Origin: Flavobacterium sp.
GTDB lineage: Bacteria > Bacteroidota > Bacteroidia > Flavobacteriales > Flavobacteriaceae
Length of the DNA: 64,000 bases
Direction of reading: 5' to 3'
Assembly: GCA_020403245.1 (NCBI GenBank)
Contig: JADBYA010000002.1
Span: forward strand, 62,001 to 126,000
Under the pieces are notes generated by a model that saw only the letters and a program-made list of their open reading frames with translations, was not told the origin of the DNA and did not search any database. Shown here piece after piece: positions 17,282 to 25,466 of this stretch (position 1 is the first letter of the stretch; each line of letters begins with the position of its first letter). The translations under genes were made by a program, and so were the position numbers.

Positions 17282-18337
17282 CAATTCCAAATTAATTTTC
17301 TCCACAACACTTTCCACCGAAATACTTCGCATTACCTCTTCATAACCCGAAACTTTTTTATTTCCATAAACCGAAGTTGGTAACAAAGGATATTTTTCTC
17401 TATCGGCAGTTAGACAATTTTCCAGCGGTTGATTGAATGGCGCAAATCCAGCAAAAGGATGTGTTGCGCCCCAAAGTGTGATGACTTTTATACCTAGCAT
17501 TGCAGCAATATGAGCATTTCCACTATCCATAGAAAGCATTACATCGAGATTGGAAATAAGTTGTAATTCTTGGTGCAAATTGAGTTTTCCAGCAACGATA
17601 ATGACATTTTCTCTTTGTTTTGCAAAAGCATTTAGTTTCTCTATTTCTTCTTTTCCACCGCCAAAAAGGAAGATTTTAAATTGAGTATTTGATGCGAGTT
17701 TTTCAACTACTTTTTGCATCAAATCTAAAGGATATACCTTGCTTTCGTATTGTGCAAAAGGCGCAATTCCAATCCAACACATTCCGTCGAAGGACGGAGT
17801 CTCATTTTTTGAACCCGAAAAACTTAAAATCTCTTCAGATAAAATAGCTTTTTCTGGAAAACTTGGCGACGATAAATCAACAGAGAAACCAAGTTTTTTG
17901 AAGGTTTCAACATGCCTTTCAACCATTGTTTTTACGGGTTGAAAAACTTTATTTTCGGCACGAGTTAAGGCGCGTTTTTCAGCCCTGCCTTTATCGGTTG
18001 CAGCAACTTTTTTTCCTGATAATGAAAACAAGGTTCGAATGATTTGAGATCGTAACACATTATGCAAATCGGCAACAGCATCGATGTTTAATTGTTGCAA
18101 ATCAGCATATAATTTCAACAAACCGAAAAACCCTTTGTACCTTCCTTTGACATCAACAGCAAAGAACGCTACATTGGGAATTCCGTCAAAAAAAGGTTTA
18201 AAAAATGGTCGAGAAACGACTGTGATTTTTATACGAGGATTTTGTTGGATAAATGCTCTGATAACTGGAACCGTCATTGCCACATCGCCCATGGCTGAGA
18301 GACGAATTACGGCTATATGTTGGGTTGGTTTTGACAA
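17273..18337 (-). CDS. Glycosyltransferase family 9 (heptosyltransferase-like)
   Basis: 354 aa. The N-terminus IAVIRLSAMGDVAMTVPVIR and the C-terminal MLSMDSGNAHIAAMLG then TLWGATHPFAGFAPF are the hallmarks of ADP-heptose:LPS heptosyltransferases (GT-B fold). It probably adds a sugar to the inner core of LPS on the cytoplasmic face of the inner membrane. The start is TTG; there is no usable ATG before the conserved first strand. The gene is flanked on both sides by copies of the same ATTAAG-rich hairpin. The acceptor is uncertain. Confidence 0.9.
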   Translation of the reverse strand: MSKPTQHIAVIRLSAMGDVAMTVPVIRAFIQQNPRIKITVVSRPFFKPFFDGIPNVAFFAVDVKGRYKGFFGLLKLYADLQQLNIDAVADLHNVLRSQIIRTLFSLSGKKVAATDKGRAEKRALTRAENKVFQPVKTMVERHVETFKKLGFSVDLSSPSFPEKAILSEEILSFSGSKNETPSFDGMCWIGIAPFAQYESKVYPLDLMQKVVEKLASNTQFKIFLFGGGKEEIEKLNAFAKQRENVIIVAGKLNLHQELQLISNLDVMLSMDSGNAHIAAMLGIKVITLWGATHPFAGFAPFNQPLENCLTADREKYPLLPTSVYGNKKVSGYEEVMRSISVESVVEKINLELNH

Positions 18338-18350
18338 ATTATATTTTTTA

Positions 18351-18406
18351 AAACCATTAAGAAAAATTAAGACGATACTTAATAAAACTTATTGCCTTAA
18401 TGGTTT
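18351..18406. repeat. AACCATTAAG hairpin, copy 2 (right of GT9 gene)
   Basis: AAACCATTAAG (18351-18361) is inverted as CTTAATGGTTT (18396-18406), with ATTAAG/CTTAAT words between. It lies in the 74-bp gap between the DUF4254 gene and the GT9 gene, both leftward. It resembles the 17220-17281 copy closely. Confidence 0.8.
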
Positions 18407-18411
18407 ATTCT

Positions 18412-19017
18412 TTACTTCTTATTCTGATACAACACCGGATTCAAATCATCGTCGTTGTACATTTTCATTTGTTTGTACACTTTCATGAACTTATCGCCAT
18501 TTTCAATATCGGTTAGTAAATCGTTAATCGAAATAAACATATCATTTTTTTGATCCAACAAAATGTTTAACTTTTCTTGGCATTTTGCTCTGTGTTCAGG
18601 CGTTGCATCAACGCGAGTTGCTTCTTCATTCATGTGGTAAATTTTCAAAGCTAAAATCGATAATCTATCAATTGCCCATGCCGGACTTTCGGTGTTGATT
18701 TTAGCATTTGGTTTTACTTGAACGGCTGCGTGTTTTTGCAAAAAATAGCTGTCAATATATTCTACCATGTCGGTACGAACTTGGTTGGATGCATCAATTT
18801 TTCTTTTCAAGTCTAAAGCGGCTACGGGGTCAATATTTGGATCGCGAATGATGTCTTCATAATGCCATTGCACGGTATCAACCCAGTTTTTAGCATACAA
18901 TAAATATTCGATGGTTCCTTTGGTATGAGGATTTAATGTTGGCTGATATACATCATCAATAATGTGATACTCTTTAATACTTTGCTCGAAAATAGGAAAG
19001 GCAAATTGTGAAAACAT
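18412..19017 (-). CDS. DUF4254 domain-containing protein
   Basis: 201 aa from the ATG giving MFSQFAFPIF; the longer open frame upstream would overlap the promoter. It is a helical cytoplasmic protein without signal peptide. DUF4254 is a Bacteroidetes family of unknown function that commonly neighbours heptosyltransferases, as here. A link to LPS core synthesis is inferred from that pairing. Conserved features visible are the N-terminal EYHIID segment and the central WAIDRLSILALKIYHM helix. Confidence 0.85.
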   Translation of the reverse strand: MFSQFAFPIFEQSIKEYHIIDDVYQPTLNPHTKGTIEYLLYAKNWVDTVQWHYEDIIRDPNIDPVAALDLKRKIDASNQVRTDMVEYIDSYFLQKHAAVQVKPNAKINTESPAWAIDRLSILALKIYHMNEEATRVDATPEHRAKCQEKLNILLDQKNDMFISINDLLTDIENGDKFMKVYKQMKMYNDDDLNPVLYQNKK

Positions 19018-19036
19018 AAGTTGAAATTTTAATTTA

Positions 19037-19044
19037 CAAATATA
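19037..19044 (-). promoter_or_regulatory. TAnnTTTG -7 element of the DUF4254 gene
   Basis: TATATTTG on the minus strand, 19 bp before the DUF4254 start codon, matches the Bacteroidetes -7 consensus TAnnTTTG. No good TTG at -33 is seen. Confidence 0.55.
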
Positions 19045-19051
19045 GTTTTTA

Positions 19052-19059
19052 TACATTTG
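19052..19059 (+). promoter_or_regulatory. TAnnTTTG -7 element of upp
   Basis: TACATTTG lies 37 bp before the upp ATG. The leader between them is a heptad repeat: TTTGACT, TGAAACT, TTAAACC, TTAAACT, TTAAACC, TTTATC (19057-19096), so the repeat would be the 5' untranslated region of upp. Confidence 0.55.
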
Positions 19060-19096
19060 ACTTGAAACTTTAAACCTTAAACTTTAAACCTTTATC

Positions 19097-19750
19097 ATGC
19101 ACATTCATTATATTTCAGAACAAAATAGTATTCTCAATCATTTTTTGGCTCAAATTCGGGATGTAACTATCCAAAAAGACAGTATGCGTTTTCGTAAAAA
19201 CATAGAACGCATAGGGGAAATCATGGCATACGAGTTGAGTAAAACATTAGACTATGAAAAAATAGATGTGCAAACACCACTAGGTACAAAACACACAACC
19301 ACTATTGCTGACCATGTGGTTTTATGTTCTATTCTTCGTGCTGGATTGGCTTTGCATACTGGTTTTATGAACATTTTTGACAATGCTGAAAATGGCTTTG
19401 TTTCTGCCTATCGTCACCATTATGACAACGACGATAAATTTGAAATTTTAGTAGAATACCAAGCAGCGCCATCATTTGAAGATAAAAACTTAATTTTAAT
19501 TGATCCTATGTTAGCCACAGGACAATCAATTGTAGCGGTTTTACAAAAACTACATTTGGAACAAAAACCAAAAACAATCCACATTGCGGTGGTAATTGCC
19601 GCTCCAGAAGGCATTGCTTTTTTAGAAAAAAACCTTCCTGCCAATTGTCATCTTTGGGTAGCTGCTCTTGATGAAAAACTCAACGAAAAAAACTATATCG
19701 TTCCTGGTCTTGGCGATGCTGGTGATTTGGCTTATGGGAGCAAATTATAG
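19097..19750 (+). CDS. upp: Uracil phosphoribosyltransferase
   Basis: 217 aa. It converts uracil and PRPP to UMP (pyrimidine salvage). The PRPP-binding loop is LILIDPMLATGQS (about 134-146), and the C-terminal uracil-binding segment is GLGDAGDLAYG. Length and start agree with the family. Its last codons overlap the end of the convergent DUF6427 gene by 6 bp, an unusually tight convergence with no terminator between. Confidence 0.96.
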   Translation: MHIHYISEQNSILNHFLAQIRDVTIQKDSMRFRKNIERIGEIMAYELSKTLDYEKIDVQTPLGTKHTTTIADHVVLCSILRAGLALHTGFMNIFDNAENGFVSAYRHHYDNDDKFEILVEYQAAPSFEDKNLILIDPMLATGQSIVAVLQKLHLEQKPKTIHIAVVIAAPEGIAFLEKNLPANCHLWVAALDEKLNEKNYIVPGLGDAGDLAYGSKL

Positions 19751-20674
19751 TTGTGCAAGGAAAACAAAAAAGCTTCCCACAATTAATAATAATAAAACAA
19801 TTTCCTGATACATTTTACTTGGAGATTGTTCAATATTATTTGTTCCCATTACCGCTAAAGGAAACAAAGTAAAAAGCAATATGGTGTTGTCTTTTTGTGG
19901 CGAAATCAAAAAAACTAGTAGCCCAATCAAAAATCCAAATATCATTTTCTTGTATGAAGCTTGAAGAATTAGCGGTCTGTTTGTGAATGTAAAAATCATG
20001 GATAACACAAAATAAACCGCTATCATCGCATAAAAAGACAAAGCAATATTTTGATAATTATTAGTGAAATAATCGAGTTGGAAATTTGTTTGTGTTTGAT
20101 TTAAAAGATGACTTATCCATGTTTTATCAATAATAAATGCTGAAAGTAAAAAGATAACAGCAGTCGCAAAAAATGCGACAAATGGTAAAAGCCAATTTCG
20201 ATAATCTCTGGAAGCGTGAAAAATTATAGATATGTAAACCAAAAAAATGAATAGGAAGCACCAAAAATGAAACAAACTAGCAACAAAAACCCAGAGAGAA
20301 GCATCAAAAATCTTCTCCTTTGGTGCAATTAATGTTTGTAATGAAATCATTCTTCGGATAGCCAAAAGCAGAAAAAAATTGGCAACTAATACGTTTGAAT
20401 TATTAAAAATCGATGGAAAAAGAATTAGAAATAATAAGAAAAGAAATATAGCATAACTACTATTTTTTGTTATTCCGTTTTTTTTGACAATGAAATTGAC
20501 AAAGAAAAAAGATGTAATTAACAAAACTAGCAACAACCCTTTTTTTGAAAAATCATTAGTCACAAATGCAGCATCTGTTTGGCTAAATTGGTATATAAAA
20601 AAGAAAGTTACTAATAAAAATATAACTAGAGAATAATTTACAATAGTTGATTTTTTAAAAATGCTTGTAATCAT
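19745..20674 (-). CDS. DUF6427 family membrane protein
   Basis: 309 aa, with about nine or ten membrane helices covering nearly the whole length and no soluble domain. It starts MITSIFKKSTIVNYSLVIF, the N-terminus typical of the flavobacterial DUF6427 family. Function unknown. Its gene is next to upp and DUF6341, an arrangement I recall in other flavobacteria, but no role follows from that. It ends 6 bp inside upp. Confidence 0.83.
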   Translation of the reverse strand: MITSIFKKSTIVNYSLVIFLLVTFFFIYQFSQTDAAFVTNDFSKKGLLLVLLITSFFFVNFIVKKNGITKNSSYAIFLFLLFLILFPSIFNNSNVLVANFFLLLAIRRMISLQTLIAPKEKIFDASLWVFVASLFHFWCFLFIFLVYISIIFHASRDYRNWLLPFVAFFATAVIFLLSAFIIDKTWISHLLNQTQTNFQLDYFTNNYQNIALSFYAMIAVYFVLSMIFTFTNRPLILQASYKKMIFGFLIGLLVFLISPQKDNTILLFTLFPLAVMGTNNIEQSPSKMYQEIVLLLLIVGSFFVFLAQL

Positions 20675-20694
20675 GAGGATATTTTATACATTTG
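20665..20694 (+). promoter_or_regulatory. Full Bacteroidetes promoter for the DUF6341 gene
   Basis: TTG at 20665-20667, exactly 19 nt, then TACATTTG at 20687-20694. Both elements and the spacing match the sigma-A type promoter of Bacteroidetes. The start codon follows 25 bp later. It overlaps the 5' end of the divergent DUF6427 gene. Confidence 0.75.
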
Positions 20695-20719
20695 TGCTGT
20701 AAATATAACATTTTATAAA

Positions 20720-20950
20720 ATGAAAGCATTTTTTGAAGGCATTCAAACATTATTTGTAGATTTTTTGTTTCTACCTCTTGACCTTTTGCGTCATTTAGAA
20801 CTCAGCAACTGGTGGTTGGCCAACATTGTAAGTTGGACACTGGTAATTATTTGTGGATATTATATGGTATATTGGTGCAAACAATTACAATCACACCAGG
20901 ATAACAACGAAGAAAACCAAGATACAACGGCTCACTCTTTTTTAAATTAA
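20720..20950 (+). CDS. DUF6341 family small membrane protein
   Basis: 76 aa. It begins with an amphipathic stretch, has one or two membrane helices (VDFLFLPLDLL and LANIVSWTLVIICGYYMVYW), and ends with an acidic Asn/Glu-rich tail. It matches what I recall as DUF6341, a short uncharacterised flavobacterial family. It has its own strong promoter. It converges with purD, overlapping its end by 9 bp. Confidence 0.75.
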   Translation: MKAFFEGIQTLFVDFLFLPLDLLRHLELSNWWLANIVSWTLVIICGYYMVYWCKQLQSHQDNNEENQDTTAHSFLN

Positions 20951-22216
20951 GTCGAATCCAATATCTTTTCTAAAATACATCTTATCAAAATGTAGCTTGT
21001 CTATATTTTGATAAGATTTTTTTATGGCTTCTTGGAAATTCTCCCCAAACGAAGTCACCGCTAAAACTCTTCCACCATTACTCACAACTTGCCCGTTTTC
21101 TAACTTTGTCCCTGCATGAAAAACGATAGAACCCTCTACATTTTCAATACCCGAAATGACTTTCCCTTTTTCATAATCTTCGGGATAACCGCCAGAAACG
21201 ACCATTATTGTAGTAGCACTTCTTTGGTCTATTTCCAAAGTAACTTCTTCCAATTTTTCATCAGCAACCGCTTGGAACAATTCCACCAAATCCGATTTTA
21301 ACCTAGGAATTACCACTTCTGTCTCAGGATCGCCCATTCTAACGTTGTATTCTATAACTATTGGCTCGCCTTTTACGTTGATTAATCCAATGAAAACAAA
21401 ACCTTTGTATTCTATTTTGTCTTTTAGCAAGCCCTCAACAGTAGGTTTTACAATTCGGGTTTCAATTTTCTCTAATAAAATAGCGTCCGCAAACGGAACG
21501 GGTGAAACGGCTCCCATTCCACCAGTATTCAATCCTTTATCTCCTTCGCCAATACGTTTGTAATCTTTAGCCGTCGGTAAGATTTTATAATTTTTCCCGT
21601 CAGTAAGTACAAAACAACTTAATTCAATTCCGTCCAAAAATTCTTCAATAACTACTTTTTTACTTGCCTTTCCAAATTTTGCGTTAACTAACATGTTATG
21701 CAATTCTTCCTTAGCTTCCGCCAAGTCTTGAAGTATCAAAACGCCTTTTCCTGCTGCTAATCCATCGGCTTTTAAAACATATGGTGGTTGCAGCGTTTCA
21801 AGAAATTCGTATCCTTTTTCAACTGTTGCTGCAGTAAAACTATCATATGCTGCTGTTGGGATATTGTGTTTTATTAAAAATTCTTTCGCAAATTCTTTAC
21901 TTCCTTCCAATTGAGCACCTACCTTAGATGGACCAATTACGGGAATAGAATTGAGTTGCAAATCGTTTTTGAAAAAATCATAAATTCCTTGAACTAATGG
22001 GTCTTCTGGACCAACAACTACCATTTCAACTTTTTCTTGAAGAACAAGAGATTTTATGGAGTCAAAATCTAAAATGTCAAGACTACAATTGGTTGCTATT
22101 TGAGCAGTTCCAGCATTTCCTGGTGCAACAAAAAGTTTGGAACATTTAGGGCTTTGGAGCATTTTCCATGCTAAAGCGTGTTCTCTACCGCCAGAACCAA
22201 GAAGTAAAATTGTCAT
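20942..22216 (-). CDS. purD: Phosphoribosylamine-glycine ligase (GAR synthetase)
   Basis: 424 aa. It catalyses the ATP-dependent second step of purine synthesis, joining phosphoribosylamine and glycine. The N-terminus MTILLLGSGGREHALAWK, the ATP-grasp segment PYVLKADGLAAGKGVLI, the glycine loop LNTGGMGAVSPVPF and the metal/ATP site MGDPETEVVIPRL are all intact. It stands alone, away from other pur genes. No purine riboswitch is evident upstream. Confidence 0.98.
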   Translation of the reverse strand: MTILLLGSGGREHALAWKMLQSPKCSKLFVAPGNAGTAQIATNCSLDILDFDSIKSLVLQEKVEMVVVGPEDPLVQGIYDFFKNDLQLNSIPVIGPSKVGAQLEGSKEFAKEFLIKHNIPTAAYDSFTAATVEKGYEFLETLQPPYVLKADGLAAGKGVLILQDLAEAKEELHNMLVNAKFGKASKKVVIEEFLDGIELSCFVLTDGKNYKILPTAKDYKRIGEGDKGLNTGGMGAVSPVPFADAILLEKIETRIVKPTVEGLLKDKIEYKGFVFIGLINVKGEPIVIEYNVRMGDPETEVVIPRLKSDLVELFQAVADEKLEEVTLEIDQRSATTIMVVSGGYPEDYEKGKVISGIENVEGSIVFHAGTKLENGQVVSNGGRVLAVTSFGENFQEAIKKSYQNIDKLHFDKMYFRKDIGFDLI

Positions 22217-22362
22217 CTGTTTTTATTATTTAATTTAGCTAGGCTCCATACAGTTCGTCTGCGCCTCGCGTGTTATTTGGCAAAAATAGCTTGTTTTGAA
22301 CTGAATTTAAAGATATTATTTTAAAAAATTTGTTGTTTATGGTATATCGGATTTGGATTTCT

Positions 22363-22370
22363 TATTTTTG
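22363..22370 (+). promoter_or_regulatory. TAnnTTTG -7 element before the polysaccharide-locus ligase
   Basis: TATTTTTG lies 17 bp before the TTG start of the adenylate-forming protein gene. It could be the promoter of the rightward operon 22388-26651. No -33 TTG at the right spacing. Confidence 0.45.
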
Positions 22371-22387
22371 AAAAAAATAGGATTATT

Positions 22388-23701
22388 TTGTTCAACATAT
22401 TCAATTTATCTTTACGAATAAAAGGCTTCCCAATACAGGAAGCTTCTATTGAATTTGAAAAAAATCAAGCAATTTCCAATGATGATTATGAAAATCATAT
22501 TATATCAAAAAGGACCGAAATTGTTGAATACCTTATAAAAAACAATAAATCCTATCAAGAAATTATTGGAAATAATACGTTTACCAAGTGGTATGACCTT
22601 CCTATAATGACAAAAAAAGATTTTCAAAAACCTTTAGCAGAAAGACTATCTGAAGGGTTTACAGTTAAAAATGTATATGTCAATAAAACTTCTGGTTCAA
22701 GTGGTGATCCTTTTATTTTTGCAAAAGATAAATTCTGTCACGCTTTGACTTGGGTCAATATTATCAATCGATTTGGTTGGTTTGGAATTGATTTTAATAC
22801 TTCTTTGCAAGCGCGTTTTTATGGAATTCCATTGGATTTTATTGGAAATAAAAAAGAGCGAATAAAAGATTTGTTAAGCCATCGCTATCGTTTTACCATT
22901 TTTGATTTATCGGATGCGGTTTTGGAAAAAATATTGTTGAAATTTCAAGTAAAAAAGTTCGATTACATTAATGGTTATACAAGTTCGATAGTTTTGTTTG
23001 CGAAATTTCTTCAAATGAAAAACATTGTTTTAACTTCTGTTTGTCCAACTTTAAAATGCTGTGTTGTAACTTCCGAAATGCTTTTTGAAGATGACAAACT
23101 TTTATTAGAAAAGCAATTTGGTGTTCCTGTTGTCAATGAATATGGCGCATCGGAGTTGGATTTAATTGCATTTCAAAATATTGAAAACGAATGGCAGGTA
23201 AATTCGGAAACGTTATTTGTAGAAATTTTAGACGAAGAAAACAACGTATTGCCTAATGGAAAAGAAGGTCGAATTGTGATTACGTCACTTTACAATAAAG
23301 CGCATCCTTTCATTCGATATGACATAGGCGATATTGGAATTTTGGACGAAAAAAGCACCTTTAAAAAACCAATTCTGAAAAAATTAATTGGACGAACTAA
23401 TGATATTGCTATGCTGCCTAGCGGAAAAAAATCACCTGGGTTGACATTTTATTACGTTACAAAAAGCATTATTGAAGATGATGGAAATGTAAAAGAATTT
23501 GTGATAAAACAAACCAAAATTGATACTTTTGAAGTGGAATATGTAAGCCAAGCAGTATTAACTGATAGTCAAATTCAAAATATAGAAAAAGCCATCACAA
23601 TGTATTTAGAAGTTGGCTTAAATTTCAAGTTCATCAGAAAAGAAAAATTAGAACGAAGTAAAAGTGGAAAATTGAAGCAGTTTGTTTCGATGGTAAAATA
23701 A
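22388..23701 (+). CDS. PaaK/CapK-like adenylate-forming enzyme
   Basis: 437 aa from TTG. The phosphate-binding loop KTSGSSGDPF (about 99-108), the acyl/adenylate motif NEYGASE, then YDIGDIG and GRTNDIAMLPSG place it in the phenylacetate-CoA ligase/CapK branch of adenylating enzymes. CapK-type proteins occur in capsule and O-antigen loci, where they are thought to activate an acyl or amino acid for glycan decoration. There is no acyl carrier gene next to it. It is the first gene of a rightward group with ORF6N, wecB and a glycosyltransferase. Confidence 0.82.
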   Translation: MFNIFNLSLRIKGFPIQEASIEFEKNQAISNDDYENHIISKRTEIVEYLIKNNKSYQEIIGNNTFTKWYDLPIMTKKDFQKPLAERLSEGFTVKNVYVNKTSGSSGDPFIFAKDKFCHALTWVNIINRFGWFGIDFNTSLQARFYGIPLDFIGNKKERIKDLLSHRYRFTIFDLSDAVLEKILLKFQVKKFDYINGYTSSIVLFAKFLQMKNIVLTSVCPTLKCCVVTSEMLFEDDKLLLEKQFGVPVVNEYGASELDLIAFQNIENEWQVNSETLFVEILDEENNVLPNGKEGRIVITSLYNKAHPFIRYDIGDIGILDEKSTFKKPILKKLIGRTNDIAMLPSGKKSPGLTFYYVTKSIIEDDGNVKEFVIKQTKIDTFEVEYVSQAVLTDSQIQNIEKAITMYLEVGLNFKFIRKEKLERSKSGKLKQFVSMVK

Positions 23702-23746
23702 ATTGGAAGATGGAAATTGCGCCCTTAAAAAATTAAAAGTTTATCT

Positions 23747-24283
23747 ATGAAAAACGAAATCCTGCTTTCTGAAGAATTGATTTCCAATAAAATATATTTT
23801 ATTAGAAATCAAAAAGTGATGTTCGATAGAGACTTAGCTGCACTTTATGGTATTGAAACTAGAGTGTTAAAACAAGCTGTAAAAAGGAATATTTCTCGAT
23901 TTCCTGAAGATTTTATGTTTGAACTTTCCAAAATTGAATACGATTCTTCAAGATCACATTTTGTGACCTTGAACAAAGGGCGAGGTTCTAATTTGAAATA
24001 TTTACCTTCCGTTTTTACTGAACACGGAGTTCTAATGTTATCAAGTGTTTTAAATAGTGATAAAGCTATTCAAACTAATATTCAAATTATGCGAATATTT
24101 ACAAAAGTGCGTCAAATGCTTTTAGATACCACTGATTTGAAAATTGACATTCTACAAATCCAGAAAAAGTTAGAAAATCACGATAAGAATATTGAATTGG
24201 TTTTTAGTTACTTAGATGAGTTAACGGAGAAAAAAATAGACGAAAAACCAAGAACAAAAATTGGCTATAAAAACAAATTATGA
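23747..24283 (+). CDS. ORF6N domain-containing DNA-binding protein
   Basis: 178 aa. The N-terminal 100 residues are the ORF6N domain: KIYFIRNQKVMFDRDLAALY, then VLKQAVKRNISRFPEDFMFEL, FTEHGVLMLSSVLNS. The remainder is a coiled coil ending in a basic tail. ORF6N is a KilA-N-related DNA-binding domain known mainly from phages and mobile DNA. Its position inside a sugar operon, with its stop overlapping the wecB start (ATGA), suggests an inserted gene that has become coupled to wecB translation. It could regulate the locus or be a passenger. Confidence 0.88.
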   Translation: MKNEILLSEELISNKIYFIRNQKVMFDRDLAALYGIETRVLKQAVKRNISRFPEDFMFELSKIEYDSSRSHFVTLNKGRGSNLKYLPSVFTEHGVLMLSSVLNSDKAIQTNIQIMRIFTKVRQMLLDTTDLKIDILQIQKKLENHDKNIELVFSYLDELTEKKIDEKPRTKIGYKNKL

Positions 24284-25365
24284 AAATAACTATTATCGCA
24301 GGCGCAAGACCTAATTTTATTAAAATCGCACCCATAATCAAGGCGATTGAAAAGCGACAATGTCAAGGTTCTAACGTTTCCTATCGTTTGGTACATACGG
24401 GTCAACATTACGATAAAAACCTCAGCGATACTTTTTTTGAAGAATTAAATATTCCACATCCAAACGCTAATTTGGAGGTGAAAAGCGGTTCGCAAGCGGA
24501 GCAAACTGGTGCAATCATGATAGCTTTTGAAAAAGAGCTAATTCAAAATCCATGTGATTTAGTTTTGGTTGTTGGTGATGTCAATTCGACCATGGCGTGT
24601 GCGATTGTAGCTAAAAAAATGAATATAAAAGTAGCTCATGTGGAAGCTGGAATTCGTTCGGGTGATATGAAAATGCCAGAGGAAATTAATAGAATTGTGA
24701 CTGATAGTATTACTGATTATTTCTTTACAACGTCAACTTCAGCGTCAGAAAATTTATTGAAAAATGGGGTATTATCATCTCATGTACATTTTGTTGGCAA
24801 TGTAATGATTGATACATTATACCAAAATTTAGATCGGATTTCTGCCCCTGATTTTTGGAACGAATTTAAGTTAGAAACTAAGAATTATATCATTTTAACG
24901 TTGCATCGGCCATCGAATGTAGATGAAGAAAAATCGTTAATCGATTTATTGAATGGCATAGATAAAATGGTTGGCAATAAAAAAATAATTTTCCCTATTC
25001 ATCCTAGAACTAAAGCGATTTTAGGAGAAACAAATTTAAATTTTAAAAACATATTATTTGTAGAACCGCAGGGCTATTTGAACTTTATGTTTTTGATTAA
25101 AAACAGTTTTGCTGTGATTACCGATTCAGGTGGAATTTCCGAAGAAACAACTGTTTTAGGAATTCCGTGTTTCACTATGCGAACTACTACAGAAAGACCA
25201 GAAACTATTGATATTGGCACTAATAATTTGGTTGGGATTTCAATTGAAAACTTAACTTTAGCGTTTACAAAATTTCTACAAAATGGGTTGCCTAAAAAAG
25301 GAATTCCCGAATTGTGGGACGGAAAAGCATCGGAGAGAATTATTGATAGACTTTTGAAGGTTTAA
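24280..25365 (+). CDS. wecB: UDP-N-acetylglucosamine 2-epimerase (non-hydrolysing)
   Basis: 361 aa. It interconverts UDP-GlcNAc and UDP-ManNAc for polysaccharide synthesis. Diagnostic segments are HTGQHYDKNLSDTFF, VVGDVNSTMACAIVA, VAHVEAGIRSGDMKMPEE and, near the C-terminus, ITDSGGISEETTVLGIPC with MRTTTERPE. Both catalytic carboxylates expected near these motifs are present. No wecC (UDP-ManNAc dehydrogenase) follows, so ManNAc itself or an outside enzyme must use the product. The symbol follows general use. Confidence 0.93.
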   Translation: MKITIIAGARPNFIKIAPIIKAIEKRQCQGSNVSYRLVHTGQHYDKNLSDTFFEELNIPHPNANLEVKSGSQAEQTGAIMIAFEKELIQNPCDLVLVVGDVNSTMACAIVAKKMNIKVAHVEAGIRSGDMKMPEEINRIVTDSITDYFFTTSTSASENLLKNGVLSSHVHFVGNVMIDTLYQNLDRISAPDFWNEFKLETKNYIILTLHRPSNVDEEKSLIDLLNGIDKMVGNKKIIFPIHPRTKAILGETNLNFKNILFVEPQGYLNFMFLIKNSFAVITDSGGISEETTVLGIPCFTMRTTTERPETIDIGTNNLVGISIENLTLAFTKFLQNGLPKKGIPELWDGKASERIIDRLLKV

Positions 25366-25466
25366 CCAGAAAACTCACTAAGAATGTACAAAGTACACTA
25401 TTTTTGTTTTTGTAAATTATATAACCTTGCGAACCTTGTGTTTCCTTAGAATCTTTGTGGTAAAAA
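25366..25466. repeat. Imperfect inverted CCACAAAG-type intergenic repeat
   Basis: The left arm has AACCAGAAAACTCACTAAG and TACAAAG; the right arm, read on the other strand, has ACCACAAAGATTCTAAGG, ACACAAGG and TTCGCAAGG. Together they fill the gap between wecB and the next glycosyltransferase. It is a long, imperfect hairpin of the kind dispersed through flavobacterial genomes (recognised from memory) and related to the half-copy at 1717-1741. Confidence 0.7.
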
